Positions 9,203 to 18,168 of a DNA stretch of 64,000 bases are shown one piece after another. Position numbers and translations under genes: made by a program. Source of the DNA: Sphingobacterium chungjuense. Lineage in GTDB: Bacteria; Bacteroidota; Bacteroidia; Sphingobacteriales; Sphingobacteriaceae. Numbering within the stretch: position 1 is the stretch's first letter; every line of letters begins with the position of its first letter. Location: positions 1-64,000 of the forward strand of contig NZ_WLYS01000001.1 in the NCBI RefSeq assembly GCF_011316935.1. The letters are read 5' to 3'. The notes below the pieces were generated by a model, which saw only the letters and a list, made by a program, of their open reading frames with translations, did no database searches and was not told where the DNA came from.

Positions 9203-11026
9203 CTAGCCTGCTGTACCAGATTGTGCATCTACTTCCACACCAATGCCTTTCAACAGCATCGAGGCGTTGAATATTTTACACTCGCCCGATTTGAGTTGAT
9301 AATCAAACAGCATCTCCCCTTCTTGTATTTGTATATCGAAATGATAATTGACCAGATCCTGCGGATATTCATCCGCCAATTGCGACAGCTGCAAATCGTG
9401 CGTAGCCACCATCCCCTTGCCATCCATGTGCAAAAGTTTTTTGATGATCGCTTTTGATCCTAAGTACTTGTCGACCGAGTTGGTACCTCGCAGCATTTCA
9501 TCAATCAAGAAAAAGCTATCCTTAGCCACCTCTACCACGCCCAAGATGAATTTCATACGATCTAACTCTGCTTTAAAAGTGGAAGTACTTTCGTTCAGGT
9601 CATCTTTAATCCGCATATACGTCACCAAGCGATAGATTGGAAGTCTGAATTGCGAAGCGCACACTGCTGATCCAGCATAAGCGAGTACCGCATTGATACC
9701 GACAGTACGCAAAAAAGTACTTTTACCGGCCATATTAGATCCGGTGACCAAGGCCACGCGATGATCGTGCGCGGAGTAGTCATTTGCCACAGATTTATTT
9801 TCGGGAATAAGCGGATGCGCTAGATTTTGCGCTTCGATCCGATCTTGCTGTGCATCGGCGGCGATTTCCGGAAATTTCCAATCTGGATGATTGTAAGACA
9901 AAATACCGAATGAAATCAACGCCTCGTAGGATGCCATTACTTCGAAGGCCTGCAAGGTATCTTCTGCGTATTCATTTTTCCATTTCATAATCGCCAATAC
10001 TTGCCTAAAATCCCACAGCATAAACATATTGAGCAGAGCACCCACGATCATATTGTTGCGCGCATCCAATTTATCAATGAGCTTACCGAGTTTATGTAAT
10101 GCTTGCGAGAGCGGCGCATCGTTGTCGGTTCGCAAGCCCTTTTGCAGCCTTTGATTGAGCGGAGCGGTGAAAGCCCGTTTTTCGATCGCCTCAATCGCCC
10201 CGCTATAGGCCATCATAATCGCCCCGATCTTATCAATTCGATTCGAGAAAACCGAGACGCGCCCCCCCAGCGCTAACGTCCATAACAAATGCGCAATAGC
10301 CAGCATCAATACATATGACATCACATTATATCCGAACAACGAAACGCCAATCCCGCCAACAATGAGGATGGGGGCTACAAAGGTGTAGATCTGCATAAAG
10401 CGATTTCCGAACGTCATGGCTTTGCCCTCAAAATAGGCAGCAAGGTACATTCGGAGATTGGTGTTCGATTTTACGTTGAACAGCAGTTTGGTTTGCAATC
10501 GCTGATTAAAGGTCGCATCGTTCGCAAACTCTTGTATAGCTACCTGCCGATCGACTATGGTCTGCCGATCTGGCGCCGAATCCAGCCATTGCGCCAAGGT
10601 ATCACACCCATCTTGCGTAGCACAACGATTCACCTTTTCAAATAAGGAATGTGAGCCGAATATATCTAAGTCCGAAGAATAAGGATGTTTTCCGTCTTCA
10701 TAATCTGCGCCATTGGAATACAGATTCGGCTCTCCGCCCATCATCTGTTGCTCATTTTCATTGACCTGCAAAAATGCTTTCTTCTCGTCACGCAACCTTT
10801 CCAGTCTGGCCTGTCGAGACACCAAGTACAAGAAAAGTACGATGACCAAAATGGTACACAACAGCACATGTGTGACATTATTGGATTGGAAAAGTACGAA
10901 TAGCGCTGCTCCGCCACCGATAATCACGGCAAGGCGTAGTAAACTGAACGTATTTACTTGCTTATCCAGCAGCGCAATTTCCGCCTTAGTTTGAGAAATA
11001 TTTTGTTGATAGAAGTTTAATGACAC
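9203..11026 (-). CDS. Membrane-anchored MutS-like ATPase
   Basis: This 607-residue protein has the MutS domain V ATPase at its C terminus: Walker A GSNMAGKST at 429-437, Walker B FFLIDE at 505-510, and the following ATHD switch. The N-terminal mismatch-recognition domains of MutS are missing. In their place are two hydrophobic segments at about 28-70 and two more at about 210-255, so the ATPase is probably tethered to the inner membrane. The core domain (about 280-400) resembles MutS domain III helices. Start codon is GTG. Function is unknown; ordinary mismatch repair is unlikely. Confidence 0.8.
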   Translation of the reverse strand: MSLNFYQQNISQTKAEIALLDKQVNTFSLLRLAVIIGGGAALFVLFQSNNVTHVLLCTILVIVLFLYLVSRQARLERLRDEKKAFLQVNENEQQMMGGEPNLYSNGADYEDGKHPYSSDLDIFGSHSLFEKVNRCATQDGCDTLAQWLDSAPDRQTIVDRQVAIQEFANDATFNQRLQTKLLFNVKSNTNLRMYLAAYFEGKAMTFGNRFMQIYTFVAPILIVGGIGVSLFGYNVMSYVLMLAIAHLLWTLALGGRVSVFSNRIDKIGAIMMAYSGAIEAIEKRAFTAPLNQRLQKGLRTDNDAPLSQALHKLGKLIDKLDARNNMIVGALLNMFMLWDFRQVLAIMKWKNEYAEDTLQAFEVMASYEALISFGILSYNHPDWKFPEIAADAQQDRIEAQNLAHPLIPENKSVANDYSAHDHRVALVTGSNMAGKSTFLRTVGINAVLAYAGSAVCASQFRLPIYRLVTYMRIKDDLNESTSTFKAELDRMKFILGVVEVAKDSFFLIDEMLRGTNSVDKYLGSKAIIKKLLHMDGKGMVATHDLQLSQLADEYPQDLVNYHFDIQIQEGEMLFDYQLKSGECKIFNASMLLKGIGVEVDAQSGTAG

Positions 11027-11088
11027 GAAGTTTATCGATTTTGAATCATGAATACTACACGATCAAAGAGCCGATATCCCATTCGGTA

Positions 11089-11745
11089 TTACCAGGCCTG
11101 ATCGCCTACCAAAGGTACGAAACGAAATGTATCGAGTTCTATACGTTCGAAGTCATTTTCGCCTACGCGCAATATGGTTACCATTTTTTGTTCTTTCTCA
11201 TCCCCTACCGGAATGACTAACAGCCCGCCAAACTTGAGTTGTTTGAGCATAATTTCGGGCACTAGCGGCGCTCCTGCTGTCACAATGATTTTATCATATG
11301 GTGCACTAGCTGCAATCCCTTTCGAGCCATCCCCATAATGGAAATGAGGATGATAGCCCATATAGGGCAATACCATTTTGGTACGATTGTACAAATTTTC
11401 CTGTCGCTCGATGGTAAATACTTCTGCACCTAACTCCAATAGCACACAAGTTTGATAACCCGATCCAGTGCCGATTTCCAATATTTTGTCGCCGGAACGT
11501 ACATGTAACAATTCCGACTGATACGCTACGGTATACGGTTGCGAGATCGTTTGTCCGTCGCCGATCGGGAAGGCGATATCGCGGTACGCCTGATTCCAAA
11601 ATGTTTCATCGAAAAAATAATGGCGTGGCACTTTGCCAATGGCTGAGAGCACCCGTTGATCTTGAATACCGCGCTTTTCCAACAGTTTAACCAGTTGCTT
11701 GCGCGCACCCTTTTCTCTATAATTATCGATGAATTTGTAGGCCAT
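11089..11745 (-). CDS. pcm: Protein-L-isoaspartate O-methyltransferase
   Basis: This enzyme methylates isoaspartyl residues in damaged proteins using S-adenosylmethionine, which starts their repair. The SAM-binding motif ILEIGTGSGYQT and the substrate loop DGQTISQPYTVA are present. With the ATG at 11745 the protein has 218 residues, the normal length. The open frame continues to 11877, but those 44 extra residues are hydrophobic and basic and unlike the family, and a promoter -7 element lies inside them. It sits 62 bases downstream of the GTG start of the MutS-like gene. Confidence 0.92.
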   Translation of the reverse strand: MAYKFIDNYREKGARKQLVKLLEKRGIQDQRVLSAIGKVPRHYFFDETFWNQAYRDIAFPIGDGQTISQPYTVAYQSELLHVRSGDKILEIGTGSGYQTCVLLELGAEVFTIERQENLYNRTKMVLPYMGYHPHFHYGDGSKGIAASAPYDKIIVTAGAPLVPEIMLKQLKFGGLLVIPVGDEKEQKMVTILRVGENDFERIELDTFRFVPLVGDQAW

Positions 11746-11751
11746 TTGCTT

Positions 11752-11759
11752 CAAAAATA
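11752..11759 (-). promoter_or_regulatory. -7 element of pcm
   Basis: On the minus strand TATTTTTG (11759 to 11752) matches TAnnTTTG and lies only six bases before the pcm ATG at 11745. A start site 5-7 bases downstream would fall at the start codon, giving a leaderless or nearly leaderless mRNA. Confidence 0.4.
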
Positions 11760-11888
11760 ACATTGTTAAGCCACATTTTAGCACTTTAGTTACAAATCGT
11801 TGGCCACGAGTTATTTTACATTTCACGCTGTACAGACACCAAAAATGCCTGAAAATTTCAATAGCTTTACCAAACAATCTTATTAGTA

Positions 11889-12716
11889 ATGCACTACCTA
11901 CGGATTATCAGCTTATTCATCTTATTGACCAGCATCAGCGCATTCGCGCATGCACAAGATCCAAAATCCGATGCATATGCAACCCAATTTCAGGCCATCG
12001 TAGACCAACACAATTTGCGTGGCACCATCCTCATTTTCGATGTAGAGCAGGATACTTTTTATTCCAATGATTTCCAACGTGCAACAGAAGGATTTTTACC
12101 CGCGTCCACGTTTAAGATACCCAATACATTAATCGCTTTAGAGACCGGCGTAGTTACCAATGCCAACAGCATACTGCCTTGGGATGGCAAGAAACGCAAT
12201 ATGAAGGCTTGGGAAAAGGATCTCGCATTGAAAGATGCTTTCCGCTTATCCTGCGTCCCTTGCTATCAAGAGATTGCTGGCAAGATCGGCTTATCACGCA
12301 TGCAGCAATACCTTAGCCGATTTTCGTATACTGGTATGGATGTAAGAAAAGAAACCTTGCAAAACTTTTGGTTGGTCGGCGCGTCCAAAATATCTGCTTT
12401 TCAACAAGTACAATTTTTGCGCGATTTCTACAACCGAAAATTTCAGCTATCCGATCACACCTATGATTCTATGCTTCAAGTATTTGAAATAGAATCAACT
12501 CCTAACTATTCTCTGAGTGGAAAAACTGGCTGGAGCACCGATCATGGAGACAATGGTTGGTTTGTCGGCTACTTACGTCGTGGCGATAGTATGTACTTCT
12601 TTGCGGCCAACTTAGAGCCAAAAGATGCCCGCAAAGTAGAAGAATTTCTCCCAGCCCGCGAAAAGGCGGTTCGCCAAGCCTTGCAAAGCATGCATGCCTT
12701 TCAAGAAAAAAATTAA
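11889..12716 (+). CDS. Class D (OXA-type) beta-lactamase
   Basis: This 275-residue exported serine beta-lactamase has a signal peptide ending near residue 22 (AHA-Q). The class D landmarks are in place: S73-T-F-K76 (nucleophile and carboxylated lysine), S121-C-V123, the omega-loop W161, and K212-T-G214. The spacings agree with OXA-10 (48 residues from nucleophile to SxV). The usual Y-G-N triad is Y147-T-G149 here. It hydrolyses penicillins and perhaps other beta-lactams in the periplasm. The gene is 12 bases ahead of the DUF4886 gene and shows no mobile-element flanks, so it looks chromosomal. Confidence 0.88.
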   Translation: MHYLRIISLFILLTSISAFAHAQDPKSDAYATQFQAIVDQHNLRGTILIFDVEQDTFYSNDFQRATEGFLPASTFKIPNTLIALETGVVTNANSILPWDGKKRNMKAWEKDLALKDAFRLSCVPCYQEIAGKIGLSRMQQYLSRFSYTGMDVRKETLQNFWLVGASKISAFQQVQFLRDFYNRKFQLSDHTYDSMLQVFEIESTPNYSLSGKTGWSTDHGDNGWFVGYLRRGDSMYFFAANLEPKDARKVEEFLPAREKAVRQALQSMHAFQEKN

Positions 12717-12728
12717 AAAACAAAACTG

Positions 12729-13586
12729 ATGAAAAGATACACGATTTATACCCTACTCCTTCTACTCTCTTTACAAGGTGGCTTTGCTCAAGTTCGCGAT
12801 GAGGTAAACAAGCAAGTCCTAAAAGTGCTGGCGATTGGCAACAGCTTTTCCGAAGATGCGTTGGAAAATTACTTGCACGATCTAGCAGCAGCAGCCGATC
12901 GCGAGATTATTATTGGCAATCTTTATATCGGCGGTGCTCCGCTAGATCTACATGTTCGTAATGCACAAGAAGATAAGTCCATCTACAGTTATCGAAAAGT
13001 AGCGTTAGATGGTAACAAAACTACACAGGAAAACACATCGATCTCCAAAGCGCTGGCCGACGAAGATTGGGACTACGTAAGCCTACAACAGGCTAGTCCG
13101 CTATCTGGCCAGTACAGCGTGATTATGCAAAGTTTACCGGCTTTGATGGACTATGTAAAAGGAAAAATTGCACCGCACACGCAGTTGGTGTACCATCAAA
13201 CCTGGGCTTATCAAGCCGATAGTCAGCATGAAGGATTTGTCAATTATCAAAAAAGTCAGCAGCAGATGTACGATGCTATTGCGTCTTCTACAAAGCAAAT
13301 AAGCAAACAGAAAGGATTTGCCTTTGTCGTACCCTGCGGCACGGCGATTCAGAATGCGCGGAGCAGTAGTATAGGCGATCATTACACGCGCGACGGCTAC
13401 CACTTGGAGTTGAATTATGGCCGTTTTACCGCAGCGTGTACTTGGTACGAGAAGTTGTTCCAACTCGACGCTCGGAAGAATACCTATAAGCCAGCAAGCA
13501 TCACGGAAAGCCAAGCGCAAATCGCGAAAGAAGCAGCGCATGCGGCCGTTAAAAAACCATTTAAAACAACCAAGATTAAGAAATAG
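12729..13586 (+). CDS. Exported DUF4886 domain protein (SGNH-hydrolase-like)
   Basis: This 285-residue protein has a signal peptide (about 1-20, cleavage near GGFAQ). The conserved opening LAIGNSFSEDALENYL near residue 35 places the putative nucleophile serine in a GNSFS block, as in SGNH hydrolases. A candidate C-terminal Asp-His pair lies in the segment TRDGYHLELNYGR. DUF4886 proteins are common in Bacteroidetes and are presumed esterases or deacetylases; the substrate is unknown. It is probably co-transcribed with the beta-lactamase gene. Confidence 0.8.
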   Translation: MKRYTIYTLLLLLSLQGGFAQVRDEVNKQVLKVLAIGNSFSEDALENYLHDLAAAADREIIIGNLYIGGAPLDLHVRNAQEDKSIYSYRKVALDGNKTTQENTSISKALADEDWDYVSLQQASPLSGQYSVIMQSLPALMDYVKGKIAPHTQLVYHQTWAYQADSQHEGFVNYQKSQQQMYDAIASSTKQISKQKGFAFVVPCGTAIQNARSSSIGDHYTRDGYHLELNYGRFTAACTWYEKLFQLDARKNTYKPASITESQAQIAKEAAHAAVKKPFKTTKIKK

Positions 13587-13661
13587 TTTCGTCTATTATC
13601 TTTTTCGTTCTTTTTGGTTTATTTTCTTTATATTTAAAATATCCACAAATGGAACGAGCAA

Positions 13662-15290
13662 ATGATAAACAGTTCGAAGTTTTCAAGAGACACGCAGACT
13701 AACCGATTAGCAGAAACAAGCGAGTGGGATTTTATTATAATAGGCGGCGGCGCCACCGGATTAGGTGTTGCCGTTGATGCGGCAAGCCGCGGATTTAAAA
13801 CCCTGCTATTAGAGAAAACAGATTTTGCCAAAGGGACATCCAGCCGCAGTACCAAATTGGTACATGGTGGTGTACGCTATCTGGCGCAAGGCGACATAAA
13901 ATTAGTTTACGGCGCGCTGAGAGAGCGTTGGCGCATTTTCCAAAATGCACCACACGTTTCCCGTACACAATCTTTTATCATACCCTGCTATAGCTTTTTC
14001 GAGAAATGGAAGTACCTTATCGGGCTGAAATTATACGATTGGTTAGCGGGCAAATATAGCATCGGACGTTCTGTATTCTTATCCAAGAAACAAGCGGCTA
14101 AGCATCTCGGAAATCTAAAAACACCAAATCTCCATGGTGGAGTACGTTATTATGATGGTCAGTTTGATGATGCGCGATTGGCCGTCAATCTGGCACAAAC
14201 GGCAATCGAACAACAAGCCTGTGTACTCAATCATGCCTCGGTGACCGCCGTACTCAAAAATGCCAATGGGCAGGTAGATGGAGTTGCCTTTGTAGATCTC
14301 GAAACAGACCGCGCCTATCAGGTGAGTGGTAAAGCTATCATTAATGCCACGGGCATTTTTGTAGACGACATATTGTCGATGGCCAGCCCGAAGCATCCAC
14401 AAATGGTGCGGCCAAGTCAAGGTACGCATGTGGTGGTCGATCGATCTTTCTTAGCAGAAGCGCAGGACGCATTGATGATTCCAAAAACCAGCGACGGCCG
14501 CGTACTGTTCGGTGTGCCGTGGCACAATTACCTCGTATTGGGCACCACCGATACCGCTATCGAAGAGAAAAGCGAAGAACCGATTCCACTTGAAGAAGAG
14601 ATCGATTTCATTTTATCGACGGCGGCAGATTACCTAGAAAATGCGCCGACTAGAGCAGATGTGCGCAGTACATTCTCGGGCTTACGACCACTAGCTGCAA
14701 CCTCAGGGAATAGCCAAAAAACCAAAGAGATATCAAGAGATCACAAGCTGATCGTCCACGAATCTAAGTTGATCACGATTACAGGAGGGAAATGGACGAC
14801 GTATCGCAAAATGGCCGAAGATACGGTCAATAAAAGTATCCAAGCCTTGAACTTGCCTTGGGCAGACTGCAAAACCGTTTCGCTACCGATACATGGATCA
14901 GAAACTTCCAAATCATCTCCCGAAGAGCGGCTCGCTACCTATGGTACGGATGCTGCGCAAGTCATTGCTTTAGAACAAAGTAATCCCGACTTTGCTGCCC
15001 GAATTATACCTGAGCTTCCGCATACGATCGCTCAAGTGGTATGGGCTATTCGTGAAGAAATGGCGCGCACGGTAGAGGACGTGCTCGCTCGGCGTTTACG
15101 TTTGCTATTTCTAGACGCTAAACTGGCCATGGCGGCAGCGCCCACTGTAGCTCACGTTCTAGCGACAGAACTAAATCGCGACTCAGATTGGGAAGCAGAA
15201 CAGGTTCGCTCATTCGAAGCATTAGCACAAGGTTATCTGACCAGCGATGCCCAAAATCAAACTTCATTTTTAGACGTTTCTCCATCCTAA
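13662..15290 (+). CDS. glpD: Glycerol-3-phosphate dehydrogenase/oxidase (FAD)
   Basis: This 542-residue flavoprotein oxidises sn-glycerol 3-phosphate to dihydroxyacetone phosphate and passes electrons to the quinone pool. The FAD-binding motif IIIGGGATGLGVAVDAASRG starts near residue 25, followed by SSRSTKLVHGGVRYL. The C-terminal helical domain is present. It is the first gene of a glp operon, 12 bases ahead of glpK. The length is in the range of bacterial GlpD enzymes. Confidence 0.95.
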   Translation: MINSSKFSRDTQTNRLAETSEWDFIIIGGGATGLGVAVDAASRGFKTLLLEKTDFAKGTSSRSTKLVHGGVRYLAQGDIKLVYGALRERWRIFQNAPHVSRTQSFIIPCYSFFEKWKYLIGLKLYDWLAGKYSIGRSVFLSKKQAAKHLGNLKTPNLHGGVRYYDGQFDDARLAVNLAQTAIEQQACVLNHASVTAVLKNANGQVDGVAFVDLETDRAYQVSGKAIINATGIFVDDILSMASPKHPQMVRPSQGTHVVVDRSFLAEAQDALMIPKTSDGRVLFGVPWHNYLVLGTTDTAIEEKSEEPIPLEEEIDFILSTAADYLENAPTRADVRSTFSGLRPLAATSGNSQKTKEISRDHKLIVHESKLITITGGKWTTYRKMAEDTVNKSIQALNLPWADCKTVSLPIHGSETSKSSPEERLATYGTDAAQVIALEQSNPDFAARIIPELPHTIAQVVWAIREEMARTVEDVLARRLRLLFLDAKLAMAAAPTVAHVLATELNRDSDWEAEQVRSFEALAQGYLTSDAQNQTSFLDVSPS

Positions 15291-15302
15291 ATCACGACTT
15301 GT

Positions 15303-16808
15303 ATGAAACCTTATATCCTTTCTATCGATCAAGGCACCACGAGCTCGCGTGCTATTTTAGTCGATCACGACGGAAAAATTATAGACATTGCACAACAGGA
15401 ATTTGAGCAGCATTTCCCGCAATCTGGCTGGGTAGAGCACGATCCTATGGAAATCTGGTCTTCTCAACTGGCTGTAATTACCTCCGTGATTGCCAAGAGC
15501 AAAATTCGCTCGGCAGATATACATGCCATCGGCATTACCAACCAGCGCGAAACTACCATTGTGTGGGATCGAAAAACGGGAAAACCGATCTACCCCGCCA
15601 TCGTGTGGCAAGATCGCCGAACAGCAGATTATTGTGATGAATTGAAGGAAAAAGGACTGGAAGACCTGGTGCGTGATAAAACGGGCTTATTGATTGATTC
15701 CTACTTCTCGGCAACGAAGATAAAGTGGATATTGGATGAAGTGGATGGCGCTCTCGAGCGTGCCAAAGCGGGGGAACTCGCCTTCGGCACAGTAGATTCT
15801 TGGTTGATCTGGAATCTGACGAATGGTGAGCTACACATCACAGACATTACCAATGCTTCGCGTACGATGCTATTTAATATCCATAGCTGCGAGTGGGATA
15901 ACGAACTCCTCGAATTATTCGACATTCCAGAAGCCATCCTGCCAGAAGTAAAATCATCGTCCGAGGTATATGGGGAAACTTCTGTCGATGTGTTGAAGAC
16001 AGCTATTCCCATTGCTGGTATTGCTGGCGATCAGCAATCTGCCTTATTCGGACAGCTATGTATAGAAAAAGGCATGGTAAAGAATACCTATGGCACCGGT
16101 TGTTTCATGTTGATGAATACAGGCAGCAAAGCGATTAAATCTGAACATAAACTGGTCACCACAATTGCTTGGAAAATTGGCGATGAAGTCACTTATGCGC
16201 TGGAAGGCAGCGTCTTTATCGCTGGCGCGGTGGTACAGTGGCTTCGCGATGGTTTGGGAATAATCAAAAAGTCAAAGGACGTCACCTCGTTAGCTAAAAA
16301 AGTAGAAGATACCGGCGGTGTCTATATTGTACCAGCTTTTGCTGGCCTTGGTGCTCCACATTGGGATGCACGAGCTCGCGGCAGTGTGTATGGTATTACT
16401 CGTGGCACGACAGACGCTCACTTGGCGCGCGCTTGCTTAGAATCCATTGCTTTTCAGACCTATGATGTATTGGAAGCTATGCAACATGATGCTGGCCATG
16501 CTATTGAAGAACTTCGTGTGGATGGCGGTGCGACATCAAATAGTGTTTTATTAAAATTTCAAGCGACGCTGTTGGGTGCTACGGTCGTACGACCAGAAAA
16601 CACGGAAACAACGGCCATGGGCGCAGCTTATCTTGCCGGACTGGCTACAGGCTTCTGGAAAGACATCGCAGAAGTACAGCAAAAATGGTCGGTCGATAAG
16701 AGAATTGAGCCAGAAAAAGATATTGATAGCACAGCTGCCTTAAAAGAGTGGCATGCAGCTGTAGAAGCAACAAAAGTATGGGCAACGCTTAAAAATAAAA
16801 AATCATGA
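15303..16808 (+). CDS. glpK: Glycerol kinase
   Basis: This 501-residue FGGY-family kinase phosphorylates glycerol with ATP to trap it in the cell. The N-terminal phosphate loop [10 protein letters not shown], the substrate segment [17 protein letters not shown] and the C-terminal [17 protein letters not shown] motif are all present. The stop overlaps the start of the glycerol channel gene by four bases (ATGA), which implies translational coupling. Confidence 0.96.
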   Translation: MKPYILSIDQGTTSSRAILVDHDGKIIDIAQQEFEQHFPQSGWVEHDPMEIWSSQLAVITSVIAKSKIRSADIHAIGITNQRETTIVWDRKTGKPIYPAIVWQDRRTADYCDELKEKGLEDLVRDKTGLLIDSYFSATKIKWILDEVDGALERAKAGELAFGTVDSWLIWNLTNGELHITDITNASRTMLFNIHSCEWDNELLELFDIPEAILPEVKSSSEVYGETSVDVLKTAIPIAGIAGDQQSALFGQLCIEKGMVKNTYGTGCFMLMNTGSKAIKSEHKLVTTIAWKIGDEVTYALEGSVFIAGAVVQWLRDGLGIIKKSKDVTSLAKKVEDTGGVYIVPAFAGLGAPHWDARARGSVYGITRGTTDAHLARACLESIAFQTYDVLEAMQHDAGHAIEELRVDGGATSNSVLLKFQATLLGATVVRPENTETTAMGAAYLAGLATGFWKDIAEVQQKWSVDKRIEPEKDIDSTAALKEWHAAVEATKVWATLKNKKS

Positions 16809-17548
16809 GTCCGATTGTAGCTGAATTATTTGGCACATTTTTAATGATCCTACTCGGCTGTGGAGTCGTAGCCAATGTGGTGTTGAAAGACACCAAAGGA
16901 CATGCTGGCGGTTGGATTGTCATCACTACAGCCTGGGCTTTGGCGGTATTTGTCGGTGTTTCTGTAGCTGGGCCTTACAGCGGCGCGCACCTAAATCCCG
17001 CTGTCACGCTATCTGTTTGGATGATTGATGAGGTAGATACTAGTACTGCTTTATCGTATGTTGGTGGACAATTTGCTGGCGCCATGTTGGCTTCTGTTGT
17101 GGTATGGCTTTGTTATCGTCCGCATTTCGATCGCACGCAAGATGGAGCGACTACACAAGCGGTATTCTGCACCGCGCCGGCCATACGTGAACGCAATTCG
17201 AACTTCATCACAGAGTTAGTCGCTACATTTGTACTCATCTCTACTATTTTATTTTTTCAAGAACCTTCTATGCAACTGGAAGAGACCGCTGGCGTCATTG
17301 GCTTAGGATCTATCGGTGCGTTACCTGTCGCATTTTTGGTATGGGGAATAGGTTTAGCATTGGGTGGTACCACAGGTTACGCCATCAATCCAGTTCGTGA
17401 TCTTGGCCCTCGTATCATCTACAGCATTTTGCCCATCAAACCCAAAGCTGGATTTGATGCAAGCTATGCGTGGGTTCCAGTTTTAGCACCATTAATAGGC
17501 TCAGCGATAGCAACGTTGCTGTATCAGATCCTAACTTCGGCGAGTTAG
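16805..17548 (+). CDS. glpF: Glycerol uptake facilitator (aquaglyceroporin)
   Basis: This 247-residue member of the MIP channel family has six membrane helices and two half-helices. The first pore motif, [10 protein letters not shown] near residue 62, is canonical. The second reads [10 protein letters not shown] near 195: the alanine of NPA is replaced by valine, but the selectivity arginine is kept. The D-L-G-P-R continuation is typical of glycerol facilitators rather than water channels. It is coupled to glpK, so the operon covers uptake, phosphorylation and oxidation of glycerol. Confidence 0.93.
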   Translation: MSPIVAELFGTFLMILLGCGVVANVVLKDTKGHAGGWIVITTAWALAVFVGVSVAGPYSGAHLNPAVTLSVWMIDEVDTSTALSYVGGQFAGAMLASVVVWLCYRPHFDRTQDGATTQAVFCTAPAIRERNSNFITELVATFVLISTILFFQEPSMQLEETAGVIGLGSIGALPVAFLVWGIGLALGGTTGYAINPVRDLGPRIIYSILPIKPKAGFDASYAWVPVLAPLIGSAIATLLYQILTSAS

Positions 17549-17627
17549 GTAAGCATCGATTGTTATGAGATAAGCTTTGAGTAATCTTGATGAGCATAAT
17601 CCCAAATAAAAGGTAGATATTTGAGGT

Positions 17628-18068
17628 ATGCACATCAAATCAGGTCTATCTATACTAATTATATTACTTGCCAGCGCTTGTGGAGAGACGAAAGTGGAAG
17701 ATCAGTACAGCTATTACCAAGCTATTGAAAATCGGGACACGACTTTTTTGCGATTACAGATTAGTGAGGGTCGCTTTTTTGGTGATTATGTGTTTGCCAA
17801 AGGCGATAGCTACCATGTTAGAGGAGATTTCAAGGGCGAAACCGCTGGAGACACCTTGTCTGGCATGCTGGTGTACACGCCATATGGCCATAAAAATTCA
17901 AAAAAAGTAGCTTTTGCACTATTGAAATCGGGCGACAAGCTCTACGAAGGAAAAGGGATTCAGACGATCTATATGGGTGTCCCGTTTTATCCACCGACAT
18001 CACTTAGCTTTGATTCTCATCGGATATTTACGCCTAGCGAAAAGCAAAGAGTTTTTACAAAAGAATAA
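17628..18068 (+). CDS. Hypothetical lipoprotein
   Basis: This 146-residue protein starts with a lipoprotein signal peptide whose lipobox is L14-A-S-A-C18. The mature part is mostly short beta strands with no motif I recognise. It has no clear operon partner: it lies 79 bases after glpF and faces priA. The function is unknown; envelope location is the only supported statement. Confidence 0.7.
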   Translation: MHIKSGLSILIILLASACGETKVEDQYSYYQAIENRDTTFLRLQISEGRFFGDYVFAKGDSYHVRGDFKGETAGDTLSGMLVYTPYGHKNSKKVAFALLKSGDKLYEGKGIQTIYMGVPFYPPTSLSFDSHRIFTPSEKQRVFTKE

Positions 18069-18168
18069 TGATTGCTAGCAAAGTCACTTATGCGAATAAG
18101 TCATCCAGCTGAAACAGCAAATTCTGGGAAGTACAGCAACCTTCAATCTGATTAAGAGAAAATATCTT

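Noticed and set aside
11746..11877. Upstream extension of pcm
   Set aside because: The extra 44 residues are unlike the family, and the TATTTTTG promoter element falls inside them. The ATG at 11745 gives the usual length.
12502..12723. Minus-strand reading frame opposite the end of the beta-lactamase gene
   Set aside because: It is a shadow of a clear coding region on the other strand and has no start signal.
18086..18101. Small hairpin (ACTTAT/ATAAGT) between the lipoprotein gene and priA
   Set aside because: The stem has only six weak pairs and no T-run, so I do not call it a terminator.
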